The notes under the pieces: model-generated
Told to the model about the DNA's origin: nothing
What the model saw: only the letters and a program-made list of their open reading frames with translations
The model's database searches: none
Source of the DNA: Toxorhynchites rutilus septentrionalis
Lineage: Eukaryota > Arthropoda > Insecta > Diptera > Culicidae
Reading direction: 5' to 3'
NCBI RefSeq assembly: GCF_029784135.1
Contig: NC_073744.1
Span: 32,433,380-32,497,379, forward strand
Length of the DNA stretch: 64,000 nucleotides
Program-made: the position numbers and the translations under genes
Part shown: positions 1 through 11,205 of the stretch, piece after piece
How positions within the stretch are numbered: position 1 is the stretch's first letter
Layout: each line of letters begins with the position of its first letter

Positions 1-456
1 ACTCTTCATCTTCGTCAACCTCATGTAGTTCCAAAACTGATGGAGCATTCGCACCCTCGGCAGTCGAAAACGTATTCTCATCATCTCAGAAATATGTGTT
101 TGGATGCAAAACGATATTGACTAAGCCATCGTCGTTCAGAACCTCCATCTCCACGTCCTCATCGTACACGGTATTGTCCCGGTCAATCAATTTCTGCAGA
201 ATCGAAACTATGCGCCCATTTACAACCAACAACGGGATATCAGTATTTTGCATGACCGGAAAATGAAATCAGCCGGTACCTCGTTCCAAGCCTCGGTTAG
301 CCAAAACATTGCATCCCTAATGTTGATTCGCTTAACCATGTCACCGAACTTTCCTTGGCTCTTGGATGCCAAGCTTTTGCTCACGCATAAGCTTGTGCAT
401 GCAGTTGAACTTGACCATTTGAATAATATTTTGGTTCATAAGCTGTAACAAGACGA
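1..456 (-). pseudogene. pogo/Tigger-like transposase C-terminal fragment, broken
   Basis: Read on the minus strand, three frames in succession give pieces typical of the CENP-B/jerky/pogo DDE transposase C-terminus: MNQNIIQMVKFNCMHKLM, then KRINIRDAMFWLTEAWNEVP, then an acidic tail (DRDNTVYDEDVEMEV, LHEVDEDEE). Frameshifts and stops separate the pieces, so this is a dead copy. It runs off the left edge of the window. TA-flanked CAG...CTG MITEs elsewhere in the window (1944-2375, 9615-10057, 18793-19448) have the end structure such transposases use. Confidence 0.6.
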
Positions 457-460
457 TGAA

Positions 461-952
461 TTGTTTTTTTGATTTTCAAAACATTACTCCTCCCCCCAGG
501 GGGCGCTGGACAATTTCTAGTTACTATACTGCACTATACAAATAAATCAGTGCAAATCATAGTTATTTTACGTTTACCGAGAGATTTTCTTTTTTTATGA
601 TTCGATCAGAGGCGACGCGTGACCAAGTGAGCTTCCTGTTCTATCAACAATGTCTTCCAACATCCAGCCACTAAGTCCACCCTCTCAATCATATCTTCCT
701 CCCATAATGTATGTGTGTATGTGTTTCTGTTTCTTCCTCTCTCTCTCTCTCCCTAACTGTTATAAAGGTTGTCAGTGTCATCTATGCGCGATTTTGGAGA
801 AGTCATGGGGTAAACTACCCAAAACGGTAACAGTTTATCCACTTTTTTGAATGCTCTAGTTCAGCGCACCAGTGTCAAATCAGGAATTCAAATGTTTCCA
901 AACATATAAATAAAATTGTCTTCTTCATGATTTACAGTAGTTTTATAAGAAA
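461..952. other. Intergenic, nothing recognised
   Basis: AT-rich sequence with a short CT run near 733-752. No coding signal or repeat boundary was identified. Confidence 0.5.
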
Positions 953-1200
953 CTAGCTGACCCGGCAATCTTCGTTCCGCCCAAAATTTATCTTGTGTTA
1001 TCATTACTTCCAAACAATCACGTTTTCTTACCAAGCGCACGTTCATGGGTCCAATTGCAGAACTGTTCATTGATTGATCTTCTAATCGACCCTTTGATAT
1101 TACCTTTTACTATTAAATTCCTAGTACTTCTACCAAAACTCGTCATCATAATATTATATTATTTTCAAACACAGTCCTCGTTCATGATGTTTTAAACCAC
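953..1200 (-). repeat. Helitron-like 3' end (minus strand)
   Basis: On the minus strand the sequence ends ...GCCGGGTCAGCTAG followed by T, the same kind of end seen at 58886. CTAG followed by T fits the Helitron 3' rule (CTRR, insertion between A and T). The other end was not found and no helicase sequence is present. The extent inward is arbitrary. Confidence 0.35.
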
Positions 1201-1354
1201 TTGCAAATAACATGTTTCTCCGTTACATGGAATAAATGTTTGATACATAAAATATGATAGAATAAAGACAGCCCTAAACCGGACAATTCCTTCCTCGAGT
1301 TTTGCTCTTACATTCGGCGATCCATTTTCGTTTATATAGATAGAAGAAAATATA

Positions 1355-1935
1355 CACCCAAACTAGCGTTGGCAGAAAACATGTCATCTTTGGCGGAAAA
1401 GATGCCATTCCCTGTGCATGAGAGTCAAATGCGCAAATAATGAGTTATTTTAAAAGCTTAAAAATGGTTTGTATGTATGCGAGCAGACATCTCTTTCTGT
1501 TTTCTTTTCTCTTTTCATTTGGGATTGTGCAAAAAAAAGTCCATACGACGTCAATGGGGATCGAACCAAGGCCGGCTGGAATGCAAAGTTACTTTACACG
1601 ACCACGCTATCCATATAGCTGCTAGTGCTATTACAAAGGGCGTGATAATATTACACCTCATTATAAAATGAAGTTGGAAGGTGTTTTCTAAGACGATTAA
1701 GAAGAACATGAACGAGAATATATCTTTCTCTGTCTGGGCCGTGATTTTGGCAAACTATACGAAAAGCTTTCATTTAAAGGTGTCTCCTGTTTCGCTCCCT
1801 CATATTGGGTGTAGCATATATATAAAATAAATGATATACATGTATTGGGGAGTAGAACATTTTATGTTATCTTTCAGCTCATTTAATGTAATAAATCGGG
1901 ATGCCAGAACATGTGCTAAAAATTAACTTTGGGTG
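1355..1935. mobile_element. TA-flanked MITE with internal tRNA-like segment, copy 1
   Basis: The element starts CACCCAAACT and ends ACTTTGGGTG, giving a short terminal inverted repeat, with TA on both sides. A second, near-identical copy in the same orientation lies at 45685-46271. Within it, the minus strand at about 1553-1625 carries a tRNA-like part with a good B box (GGTTCGATCCC) and a poorer A-box-like stretch (GGATAGCGTGGTCG). It has no coding capacity. Family unassigned. Confidence 0.7.
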
Positions 1936-1943
1936 TAGAAGTA

Positions 1944-2375
1944 CAGGTAAACTTCGGTATAACGTACATTTCACTTTCAAAATTGTACGTTGTATCGAAT
2001 TGTACGTTATATCGAAGCATAATAAAATACTCACAAACGTAGTCTATAATACATTATTGTGTTGCTGTTTTAGTAAAGTTAATGAATAACTTCAATCAGA
2101 AGACAAAGCCAGTCTTTCTCATGATGTTTACCTTCGTATTGTTGATTAAAGCTTGATTCATTTAGAATCCGAAATCAGCTGTATTTCGGGATTGATTGAA
2201 GGTACAAAACTTGTTTTAGCATCACAATACAGATAATTCATTGTTCTATCAGGAAAAAAAGTATTGAAAATTTGATTCCTTTACACTTTGGAAATGTGTA
2301 CGTCATATCGAGGTAAAATGTACGTTATATCGAGGGTTCGTTATAACGAGGGTACGTTATATCGAAGTTTCCCTG
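1944..2375 (+). mobile_element. pogo-like MITE, copy 1
   Basis: Begins CAGGTAAACTTCGGTATAACG and ends CGATATAACGTAC-type sequence in inverted form (...GTTTCCCTG), flanked by TA at both ends. The subterminal regions repeat the motif TACGTTATATCGAA several times. The CAG...CTG ends and TA target suit the pogo/Tigger group. A nearly identical copy lies inverted at 9615-10057. Confidence 0.8.
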
Positions 2376-2990
2376 TACGTTTTATCACATTAAAATCCAT
2401 TTGCACTTTCAAACAAAGATCAATTTCGTCAACGCAAACATCAAATGGACTAACAACGCTTGTCGCTATGTAATTGTAGAAATTTGTTTCATTTGTATGG
2501 CAGCCCTCCCCTCAGAGAGGAGGAAAAGGGGTATCTAACCCCCATAGAAACATTTATGGCACCCTAAAACCTTCACATGCCAAATTTGGCTCCATTTGCT
2601 TGATTAGTTTTCGAGATTTCGAAATTTGTGTTTCATTTGGCGCCCCTTATTCGGGCTAACTTTCAATCAACCACCAGATAATTTTTTGATACATATTCAG
2701 GCCTTTTTAAAAGGTTTTATTTAGCTTGACCCGTTTGTATGTACGTGGGTAAATATGACCAGGTATGTCGGCATTCGATTTTTTGTTAGAAAATTAGCAA
2801 TGTCACGAGTATGGCGGCATTCGTTCGCTAAGGGTTAATAGAAATTTAACCCTCTTCGTGTTGAGCGATTGATCTGAAATTTGGAATACCCCTGCGGAAT
2901 GTGGCGAACCTCACGAATCTCGCTCTAGCGACCTGGCGTAGTGAAACGTCATCAAAGAATGGATAAAAACAAAAACATTCCATTGCACAA
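2376..2990. repeat. Dispersed AT-rich repeat fragments
   Basis: Contains the phrase GGCAGCCCTCCCCTCAGAGAGG and neighbouring text that recur (inverted and diverged) near 9300-9360, and a 'caaatttggc' motif shared with 5220-5240 and 9230-9250. No coding signal. Confidence 0.4.
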
Positions 2991-3640
2991 TGGTCCAGGA
3001 GGTGCATTTAAGTGGAAATTAGCACTTAGAGCTCGACAGTTATTTTCTAGAGAAAAACTGTCTTGTAGAGGCAAACAAAGTTTGACGATGTTGTAGCCCC
3101 AGTTATTTGAAACATCTTTGTAGAACAAAGTTTTTTGTTTGCTCTAGAAAGAATGACAAACAATTGAAAAGAACGTATTTTTTGGAAAGAAATATCAATA
3201 AATTTGAGTGAAGTTGAGATATTGTAAAGTTCTGCATCGCAAAATATTTGTATTAGTAAGTTCTAAAAGTCTTTCGAAGACAATTTGTATGTAAGATTTT
3301 AAATATAAAAGTTAGAGCAAAAACAAAAAAAAAGTTTTTTTTATGGTGACCCTAACGCAACCTAAAAAAAGCGCTATATCGGTTATTTCAAGAGATAGAA
3401 AAAAAAATTATTCTACAAAGATGTCTTAAAAAAATTCGCCTACAACATTGTCGAACTATGTTTACCTCTATCTATAGAGATGAGAAAGTTATATTTTTAA
3501 TTTCATCGACAATTTTGGTCACCCTATTTTTGATAACATAAAAATGAGCGCTCTATCATATGTAACAACTTTGTCGAAGACAGTTTTTGTCTAGAGAAGA
3601 ACTGTCCACTGTAACATTATGCATTATGCATTGAGAGTAG
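2990..3640. repeat. Imperfect foldback repeat
   Basis: The left arm (about 3050-3130, ...GACGATGTTGTAG...ACATCTTTGTAGAAC) matches the inverse of the right arm (about 3410-3500, ATTCTACAAAGATGTC...CTACAACATTGTCGAAC). This makes a hairpin-like element with an AT-rich centre. Outer limits are unclear. Confidence 0.5.
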
Positions 3641-3661
3641 AGGTGAGAATAATTGTATTAA

Positions 3662-4853
3662 CCCATTTTAGGCCAAGCGTTCGAAAAATCGAACAGCAAC
3701 TTTGATAATTTTTCATGTCTTTGGAAAGGAACCATATGGTAATGTTTTGGCACCAAAAGATAGCTTAATTTATTAGCTACCACTTATATCGATTTCATTA
3801 AATTTTGAGTAACTTTATTGGATAATAAATTTGATTTAAAACGAGTATGTTTGGAAGATGTTTTCAATTTCAAATAAAATACAAAAATATGTGAACTTTT
3901 CTACATTATTGCTTTGATAAAAGTGATATAGAGCGAAAATCATTCGATTGAGCTACCTACAGGAAAATAACAGCCGGGGAAATTGAGTGTTCGAAAAACC
4001 GAACGTTGGTCATTTTGTTGGAGCATTTTTTTTTTCTGCTGAATCAACACCAACACATCTAACCTCCGCTGCACATTTTGATTTGTTTACTTTAGAAGAC
4101 GGAAGATTTTCATTTATTCTTACATTTTCAATTGTGAATGTTTGCAAATATCGATGAATTTAGCAAATATTATTGAAAATCTGTATGATTTTTTGTCCGT
4201 AATAACCTTAGGTGATGGCGGCCCGTAGTTTATTTTTGTGGAGAAGCTGGAGGAAATGATCAGTACGTTTAACGAGGATTCTAATGAGATTGTTTGTGTG
4301 AATATTCTTCCGCCGGACCGAATAATAACCTCCCAACCCTATATGCCATTGTACATTGCAGGTTTTGGAAAATGTTCGATTTTTTCGAGAAATGGATAAT
4401 TGGGGAGACTAATTTTTAAGCATTGACACTTCTCCACAGTTCACAATAAAAATAACAGCATATGCTTTCGTTTGTAAGAGAAAGCGTGCCAGTAATTATT
4501 TAAAATTACATGAAATAAGAAATGCCACATCTCACCTTGGGTGGATTAATTTGGGTTTATACTTAGAGACCTCCATTCTCCTGTTCTTGTTCTTCCCGGA
4601 ATCAAAAATTGATGCGTGTATGAATACCGTATATTTGCTAATTGAAGTGACTTTTTGTTCGCAGTATGTTTGTACTTGCAAAGAAAAGTGCGGGTTTCGG
4701 CCAATGTTCGATTTTTCAAACAGTCATTTCCCGGAAAATGGAAGATGGGAAAAAATAATTCTTGAACATTGGAGTTCCTTCAGCGTCAATAATCGAAATT
4801 ACACCAATGGCTTTCGTCAAAAAAATAATTTTTACAGCTTGGTCGTTAATGGG
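3662..4853. mobile_element. TTAA-flanked, piggyBac-like non-autonomous element
   Basis: TTAA lies at 3658-3661 and 4854-4857. The inner ends are CCCATTTTAGGCCAAG and, inverted from the right, CCCATTAACGACCAAG. TTAA targets and CCC-starting ends are typical of piggyBac. The motif TGTTCGATTTTTC recurs inside in both orientations. One internal stretch (about 4260-4365) reads as a broken coding relic (NEIVCVNILPPDRI) that may derive from a transposase; this reading is tentative. No intact ORF. Confidence 0.6.
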
Positions 4854-4857
4854 TTAA

Positions 4858-5375
4858 TAATAAAGTGATTTTTACGAACTAACGAAAATTTAAATTTATC
4901 CCCATCCAAACAAATAACGAAACGAATAATGTAAAACAGTTGAATAGCACGTTTAATCTTCTAACTAACAGGTATTTACCAGATACTTACCTTGATTTGA
5001 ATTATGTAAAAAGTGATATAATTGTGTTTTAATCTGAAAGAGATGCTTACATTTTGAACAATAACTAAATACCATAAACATATTGATTTGAATGGAATCA
5101 ATCTAATGTTATCAATGATTGTTATTATAGGGATTTTTTAACGATTGATAAATACACGTTATTGAACCGGAAAACTGCGACAATTTCTTACAGTATAACT
5201 TGAGACTAATTAAGCATTTAGAACCAAATTTGGCATATGAGGGTTTTTGGGTTCGAGAATTGTTTCTTTGATGAAATATAGTATCAATATTGGAGAAGTT
5301 CCCTCCAAAACTCTGCCAACAAATTGAAAAGCAGCTCAACTATTACTAATGTAACTAGGCAACATTCTGCTTCAA
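4858..5375. repeat. AT-rich DNA with dispersed repeat fragment
   Basis: The part at about 5210-5240 shares 'accaaatttggcat' and following text with 9230-9260. Nothing else recognised. Confidence 0.3.
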
Positions 5376-7860
5376 ATGTGTTACGTGTTCTCCCCTGAAC
5401 TGATTCATCAATCTTCTGGGTTGTCGAGGCAAAAAATTGCCATTTTTTCCTCGTCCACAAAAAAACCTCTCAATCACCCAAACCATAGCCAAATGATACA
5501 CACATTTTCATTTCTACCTCCCCGAAGCGAGGCGACTCCGGCTGCGCTTGCCAAAAACATCTCTAGGACACCACTGCAAAACCAACTGACGAATACCGGC
5601 TTCTTTTCCTGTGTGTACGTCGTATAGACTCGCTCCATTTCGCCGAGGGGTTTCTGCGCTAAGCGACGAATCTGCAGCGATGGAAAAAGGAAAGCGAGCG
5701 ATTCGTGAACACACACTCAAAGGAAGCAAGGAAGAGGTAACACGGCCCCAACATAGTCGAATTTAAATATAAATATCAACATTAAATTCAGCCATGGGGT
5801 CGGGCACGAGTATCTTGTGGTGGTCGATGGCGATTATGCGGCCATGCTGTGGCCACATACCATTAGTGGTTTAATCGAGGTGGTCACCATCGCTCGCAGT
5901 TGATCCCCGAATCGGCCGAGCGTGGTGCAAAGGTTGAAGGTGATAATGGGATTGGAAAGGGACGCCCGCAATGATATGGCCCGTCATCATTCGATGCGCT
6001 TTCACCGGGGTGAACGAATTTTGTGATGTATTTTGTTTTGTTTTGGTTTCGGGTGAACAGACATGCGGGTCACGCCCACCTAATGGCTTCCGGCGAGTGG
6101 ATAGTAAAATTAAAAGACCACTGAAAGATCGTTGACCTTTAGTAAAACCATCGTTAGGGGTAAAGCTCACACATCTGAAATTTCAATCTAAATAAAACGA
6201 GTCGCCCCCTCGCAAATGTCTTCAACCGCACGATCAATAAAATTCACGTGTTTAAAGTGTTGGTCTGGTGCAAATTTTAAAACGGCATGACTCATCAGCG
6301 TCGCAACGCTCCCGTTGGTGGGGGATGACTGGGCGCCATCTAGGCACATCTCGTGTCGACTTTTCAAGCGTTACTTTGCGGTGGAGATTAATACCAGACC
6401 ATGGATGCCTCGTGGTCCATGTCGGAGGCATGTCGGACGCCACTCGGACGAATTGTGTTATTTTTAAATATTTAAACAATTTGATTCAAACAACATCTCC
6501 CAGACGCGTTTACGCCGACACTTTTCTCGATGGATGCGAAAACGTCCGTCCTCGACTATTTGACTTTCCTGGCTTGTTAAGCTTGTTAATTGCTGGCGTG
6601 TATCACAACCGGCAGCAAGCGAGACGATAACGGAAATCGAAAAGAAAAAACTCACGAGAGCTTTGTTGTTTTTCATCTCGTGATGAACATGTACACATGT
6701 ACTCCTTGAACCGTGTTTCGGAACGAGACAAAATGACTGAGTGCGAGATTCTTCTACAAGAGGGAAACCAAGACGGGAGGATCTTTCATATCCCCACCGG
6801 ATCAGCTGCAGATGTCGTCGGCGTAACTCATTGTTCGTAACGGATAAAAAGTGCAAATTCCTCCGTCACGAATGATGTCGTTTCAGGGTCAACTTTTTTT
6901 GCACTCGCACAGAAGTCGTTCTTATCAGAACAACAGATGGAAGAAGCAGCGGTTGTTTACCGGTTGTGAATGTGTGTGTTTTTCATGTCTGGGGATGTTG
7001 TGTACTGTAACTTACCGACTATCTTCGTGGGAGCGTTCATTGGAAGCTTAAGTGAAGCAATGAAAACAAATGATGATAGAGGAAAGCAAACAGATAATCG
7101 GAGACAGTTTTTTTTTGTTTTGGTGCAAAAAACGCGTTCCGGAATGGAGCAGTAGTCGTTTCCTGCATGACTGATAAGTCAAAGGAAGTAATTGACATTT
7201 GAAAAAATTAAATCGCTATTAAGTGAACTGTTTTGTGTGATCGAAATAAAATCGTATTCCGTTCCAATCGAAATTATGTTGGTACGTCTATAGTGTTTTT
7301 CGCTGAAAAATTCACGTTTGATAGAACAATGAACTGGACGTTCTACTAATTTTTTTATGGCGCTCGTAGTGGTAGGATCTACAATATTTCAACTGCAGAC
7401 TGTTTGGAAAGTTCTCTGGTTTCGGTGTGGTTTTGTTCAATCAATTCTAATTGTTTTTGGTTTGAAATTGAGCTAATTTAGTCTATTCTACCATATGTCA
7501 TTTTTTGTCTGAGGAACTTCTCATCCGGCAAGAGATTTGCTGTTGTGGACAAAAACCCAAGATTTTTAAATTTTTATATTTGGAATATTTTACAAACATA
7601 TTTTTAACATATTTATTTTACAAACATTTTTGTGTGTAGATGGAGTGGACAAAAATATCGGGAAAAAATAAAAAATCGATTACTTTCTGTTTTTACAGAC
7701 GTTTTGTAGACTAACACATTTTTTACTAACCAACTGAATAACAAATCCAATTACTCTTATCAAACAGCATTCATTCGATTGCTAGAACATTCTAATAATA
7801 AGTTTAACTTAAAAAATTTTTTTTTTTAAATTAAACAGTTTTACTGTGATTAAACATAAT
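5376..7860. other. GC-richer non-repeat region, no gene recognised
   Basis: Roughly 5500-7000 is less AT-rich than its surroundings and shows no known repeat. Several overlapping frames of 60-130 codons are open on both strands, but none has a domain, splice-site set or codon pattern I can support. It could hold regulatory sequence or an untranslated exon. From 7000 to 7860 the DNA returns to AT-rich, featureless sequence. Confidence 0.3.
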
Positions 7861-8747
7861 AATTTGTACAGATAATGCACTGTTAATTTAAAAAATAATT
7901 AGGAATGTAGCCAGAGATGTCAACCTTCCTGAATTTTTCAGGATTTCCCAGAGTTTTTGGCACGTTCCCTGATTTCCTGACAAACACCTTATTTTGCCTA
8001 AACGAATTGTTTTCACTACGCATAAATTTTTCCAGGTTTTTCGAAACTGTGCTGAATAATTTCATGAAATCAGAATATCAGACGAATTCGAGAAATAATA
8101 ACAAGATTAAGTTTTAGGGAAAACGTTACCTTATATGATGTGTATGAACGAGTAGCCGCAGAGTTTTATGTGCAAAACTACTCAATTTAAATTCAAAGTC
8201 AATTATAAACGATAAAAGATCCCTGCCAATTTCCCTCACTAGCAAAAAGTTGAACTATATGACCAGCATAAAACATACTAGAAAACAAACATGTTGTGGA
8301 AGGATAGAATGTTCAAGCTAGCAGATACCCTTCCTTCATCAATCTAGGGCATTGGTGAGACTGGAATAAAATCGTGGGGCCCGTCGGATTTCCATTATCC
8401 ACAGCAGGGCTCGGCATAGTCATATTCAACTGAGGATAGTCAGGGGACTATGAAGAAATTCCCCTTCGTATTCAAATGACTGACTTCTTCCAACAGTTTC
8501 TCCGTCAATATGCCTCAACAGTCAGTCGGGCGTTTAGTTGCTATCACCCTCTACAACTCGGTTATCTCATTTCATTTTTCCCCGTCAAATGGATTTTATT
8601 GCATATAGAAATGACTCCTCCCAGAATGAATTCGTTTCTCTCTCTCATGTATTACATACGCATGTATCGATGTTTGATTTCAACGTGATTTGACATATAC
8701 TACAGGTGAGCTAGACTTTTTTTTGTATCGTACACAAAAATTTCCAC
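7861..8747. other. Unannotated AT-rich region
   Basis: Includes a phrase (7915-8060, TGTCAACCTTCCTGAATTTTTC) that looks like a degraded transposon end. No partner end was found. Confidence 0.2.
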
Positions 8748-9190
8748 GCATATAAAATAGGGTACAGTGTTGTGTTCAGAAACACTGACGAGTTTATGAA
8801 TTTTGTTGATATAAATCCATTTTGTTGTATGTTTTTCTATCACAAAATTGAACTCGGAGGTAAAGTGAACTGAAATTTTGTTTAGAATTCCTCCAAACAG
8901 CACGCTATTTTGTACGGTATTTACGCTAACGCGAGGACCTTTATAGCATACCTGGTAACCGTCTAAGTTCGTTAGTTTGAGTTCACGGTGGGTAAACAAT
9001 GAAGCCGTCCATTAATGGTGTAACTACTTTTTTGCATCAGGAATAAAGTTCTCGTTCCACTTTATATGGGCGTTAAAATGAGATTATGTACGAGGGTAAC
9101 GAGATTCGTGTCGGGAAGTAGTATTATGGATTGAAGTCAGGTTGAATGAAGAGGCATATTTGTATTCATTAGTCACTCCATACAAATGGA
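8748..9190 (+). repeat. Dispersed repeat family, copy A
   Basis: The segment ending 'ctaagttcgttagtttgag...cattaatggtgtaactactttt' is shared with copy B (14863-15108) and, inverted, with copy C (51245-51630). A second part, about 9060-9180 (GGGCGTTAAAATGAGATTATG...AAGAGGCATATTTGTATTC), is shared with 15985-16100. No terminal repeats found; probably part of a larger unknown element. Confidence 0.65.
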
Positions 9191-9610
9191 ACACAAATTT
9201 TTGCACAACTCGAGAATTAATCATGCAAACGGAACCAAATTTGGCATGTGGAGGATTTAGGGTGCGATAAATGTTTTTATGGTGGTATGACATTCCACCC
9301 CCATCTCTGAGGGGGAGCTGCCATACAAATGAAAGACAGATTTCTGCATAACTCGAAAACTAATCGAGCAAATATAACGCCCTCTAGTCCGAAGCCGTGT
9401 AAACAATTTAAAAACAAACACAATCAACAATTACGAAAACAAAGTCCATTTTTTTGCGAGTATGATGTTTTAGAAAAAAGTCTAGCTAAATGGCTTTAAT
9501 TTGATATGTCGATCATCTGAATCGGTCCAGTAGTTCAAAAGTTATGGATTAAAAAAAAACATTTTTGTAAGAAAATTAATAAATTTGGACCACCCTATTG
9601 AAAAAAAGAA
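9191..9610. repeat. Degraded repeat fragments
   Basis: Contains text related to 5210-5340 and to the long-inverted-repeat elements at 30236-31015 and 41986-43408 (for example 'gatcatctgaatcggtcc' and 'agttcaaaagttatg'). Confidence 0.45.
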
Positions 9611-9614
9611 AATA

Positions 9615-10057
9615 CAGGGAAACTTCGATATAACGTACCCTCGTTATAACGAACCCTCGATATAACGTCACTCGATATAACGTACATTTTACCTCGATAT
9701 AACGTACACATTTCCAAAGTGTAAAGGACATTTTTCTTCAATATTTTTTTCTGATAGAACAATGAATTATCTGTATTGTGATGCTAAAACAAGTTTTGTA
9801 CCTTCAATCAATCCCGAAATACAGCTGGTTTTGTGATTCCGGATTCTAAATGAATCAAGCTTCAATCAACAGTACGAAGGGAAACATCATGAGGCAAGAT
9901 GGCTTCGTCTTCTGATTGAAGTTATTCATTAAAATTACTAAAACAGCAACACAATCATGTATTATAGACTACGTTTGTGAGTACTTCGATATAACGTACA
10001 ATTCGATACAACGTACAATTTTGAAAGTGAAATGTACGTTATATCGAAGTTTACCTG
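9615..10057 (-). mobile_element. pogo-like MITE, copy 2 (inverted to copy 1)
   Basis: Ends CAGGGAAACTTCGATATAAC and, inverted from the right, CAGGTAAACTTCGATATAAC, with TA on both sides (9613-9614, 10058-10059). Its reverse complement follows copy 1 at 1944-2375 closely for the whole length. No coding capacity. Confidence 0.82.
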
Positions 10058-10337
10058 TAATAATATTTTGCGATAAGGAGCAATACTACCACTTTACACG
10101 AAAATCTTAGAACCACTTTATCGGTTTGACATGGAATGGGTGCTATAGGATGTTGGATGGATGGTGAATCTCTTAGGGCGAAAGTAGATCATATTTGATT
10201 TGAAAAATCTTTTTTTTTCTATGAAAAAATCTGAACCATTAACATTTTTGTCAATGTTAACCTTTAACTTGTTCTAACTTGTGCTAGTTTGCCCAATCCT
10301 AACACTTCCATTCGAAAACTGGTAAAAATTTCCACTA

Positions 10338-11205
10338 AGAGGAAATATGAGTTTTCCACAGCATTTGGAAGTTTTTTGACTCAACCGTAACTTTTGAAAA
10401 GGACGTATCGATTTTGGTAAGAGAAATCTTTGATGATTTATATCTCAAAAACTATGATTCGTACCGAAATAGTGTCTTAGAAAGGGTTATTGAGTATTGA
10501 TGTTCAAACTTGAAAAAATACACACTGAGAAAAAAAATAGTACTCTTTTGTTATTTACAAAAAAAACTTCAATTTGCAATAACTAAAATTTGTATTTTTT
10601 TTTATTTTTTTTTGAATTTGTGCAACATCGAATTCTTATGAATTTTCGAAACTTCGAATTGTTGTATGTTAACAATAATTTTTAGTCACAAATTATGGGT
10701 CCTGATGTGATTTAAAACAAAAAAGCTCTTCATCAATCTCCTTCCTAAATGTAGTAATTTAATGTATTTGCTTATAATTTCCAACAACTTTTCATAATTT
10801 GTGGCTGAAAATGATTGTTAGCCTACAAAAATTCGATGTTTCGAAAACTCATAAAAATTCGATGTTCCACAAAGTTTGTGAAAAATAGTTTTGCCATCTT
10901 GGACTGATCTTAAAAATTTTCTATTTTATATGAAAAAAAAAAATATTTCAGATATAGCAAATCAAAGTTTTTTTTTGTAAATACAAAAAGAATACTTTTT
11001 TCTTCCAGTTTATATTTTTTCACGTTTAAAGATCAATACTCTATAACTCTTTCTGAGACACTATTTCGATACGACTCATAGTTTTAGAGAAATAAATTAT
11101 CAAAGATTTCTCTTACCAAAATTGATACGTCCTTTTCAAAACTAGCGCTTGATTCAAAAAATTCCCAATTGCTGTGGAAAACTCACATTTCCTCCAACCC
11201 AAACG
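10338..11205. mobile_element. Long foldback (hairpin) element
   Basis: Almost the entire 0.87 kb is one imperfect inverted repeat. Left blocks such as GAAATATGAGTTTTCCACAGC, AAAAGGACGTATCGATTTTGG and GAAATAGTGTCTTAGAAAG recur inverted on the right (GCTGTGGAAAACTCACATTTC, CCAAAATTGATACGTCCTTTT, CTTTCTGAGACACTATTTC). The centre is near 10750. No ORF and no assigned family. Confidence 0.75.

Noticed and set aside
6464..6856. 130-codon open frame on the minus strand with a hydrophobic patch
   Set aside because: No family resemblance; another frame is open over the same bases on the plus strand. The hydrophobic stretch alone is not enough.
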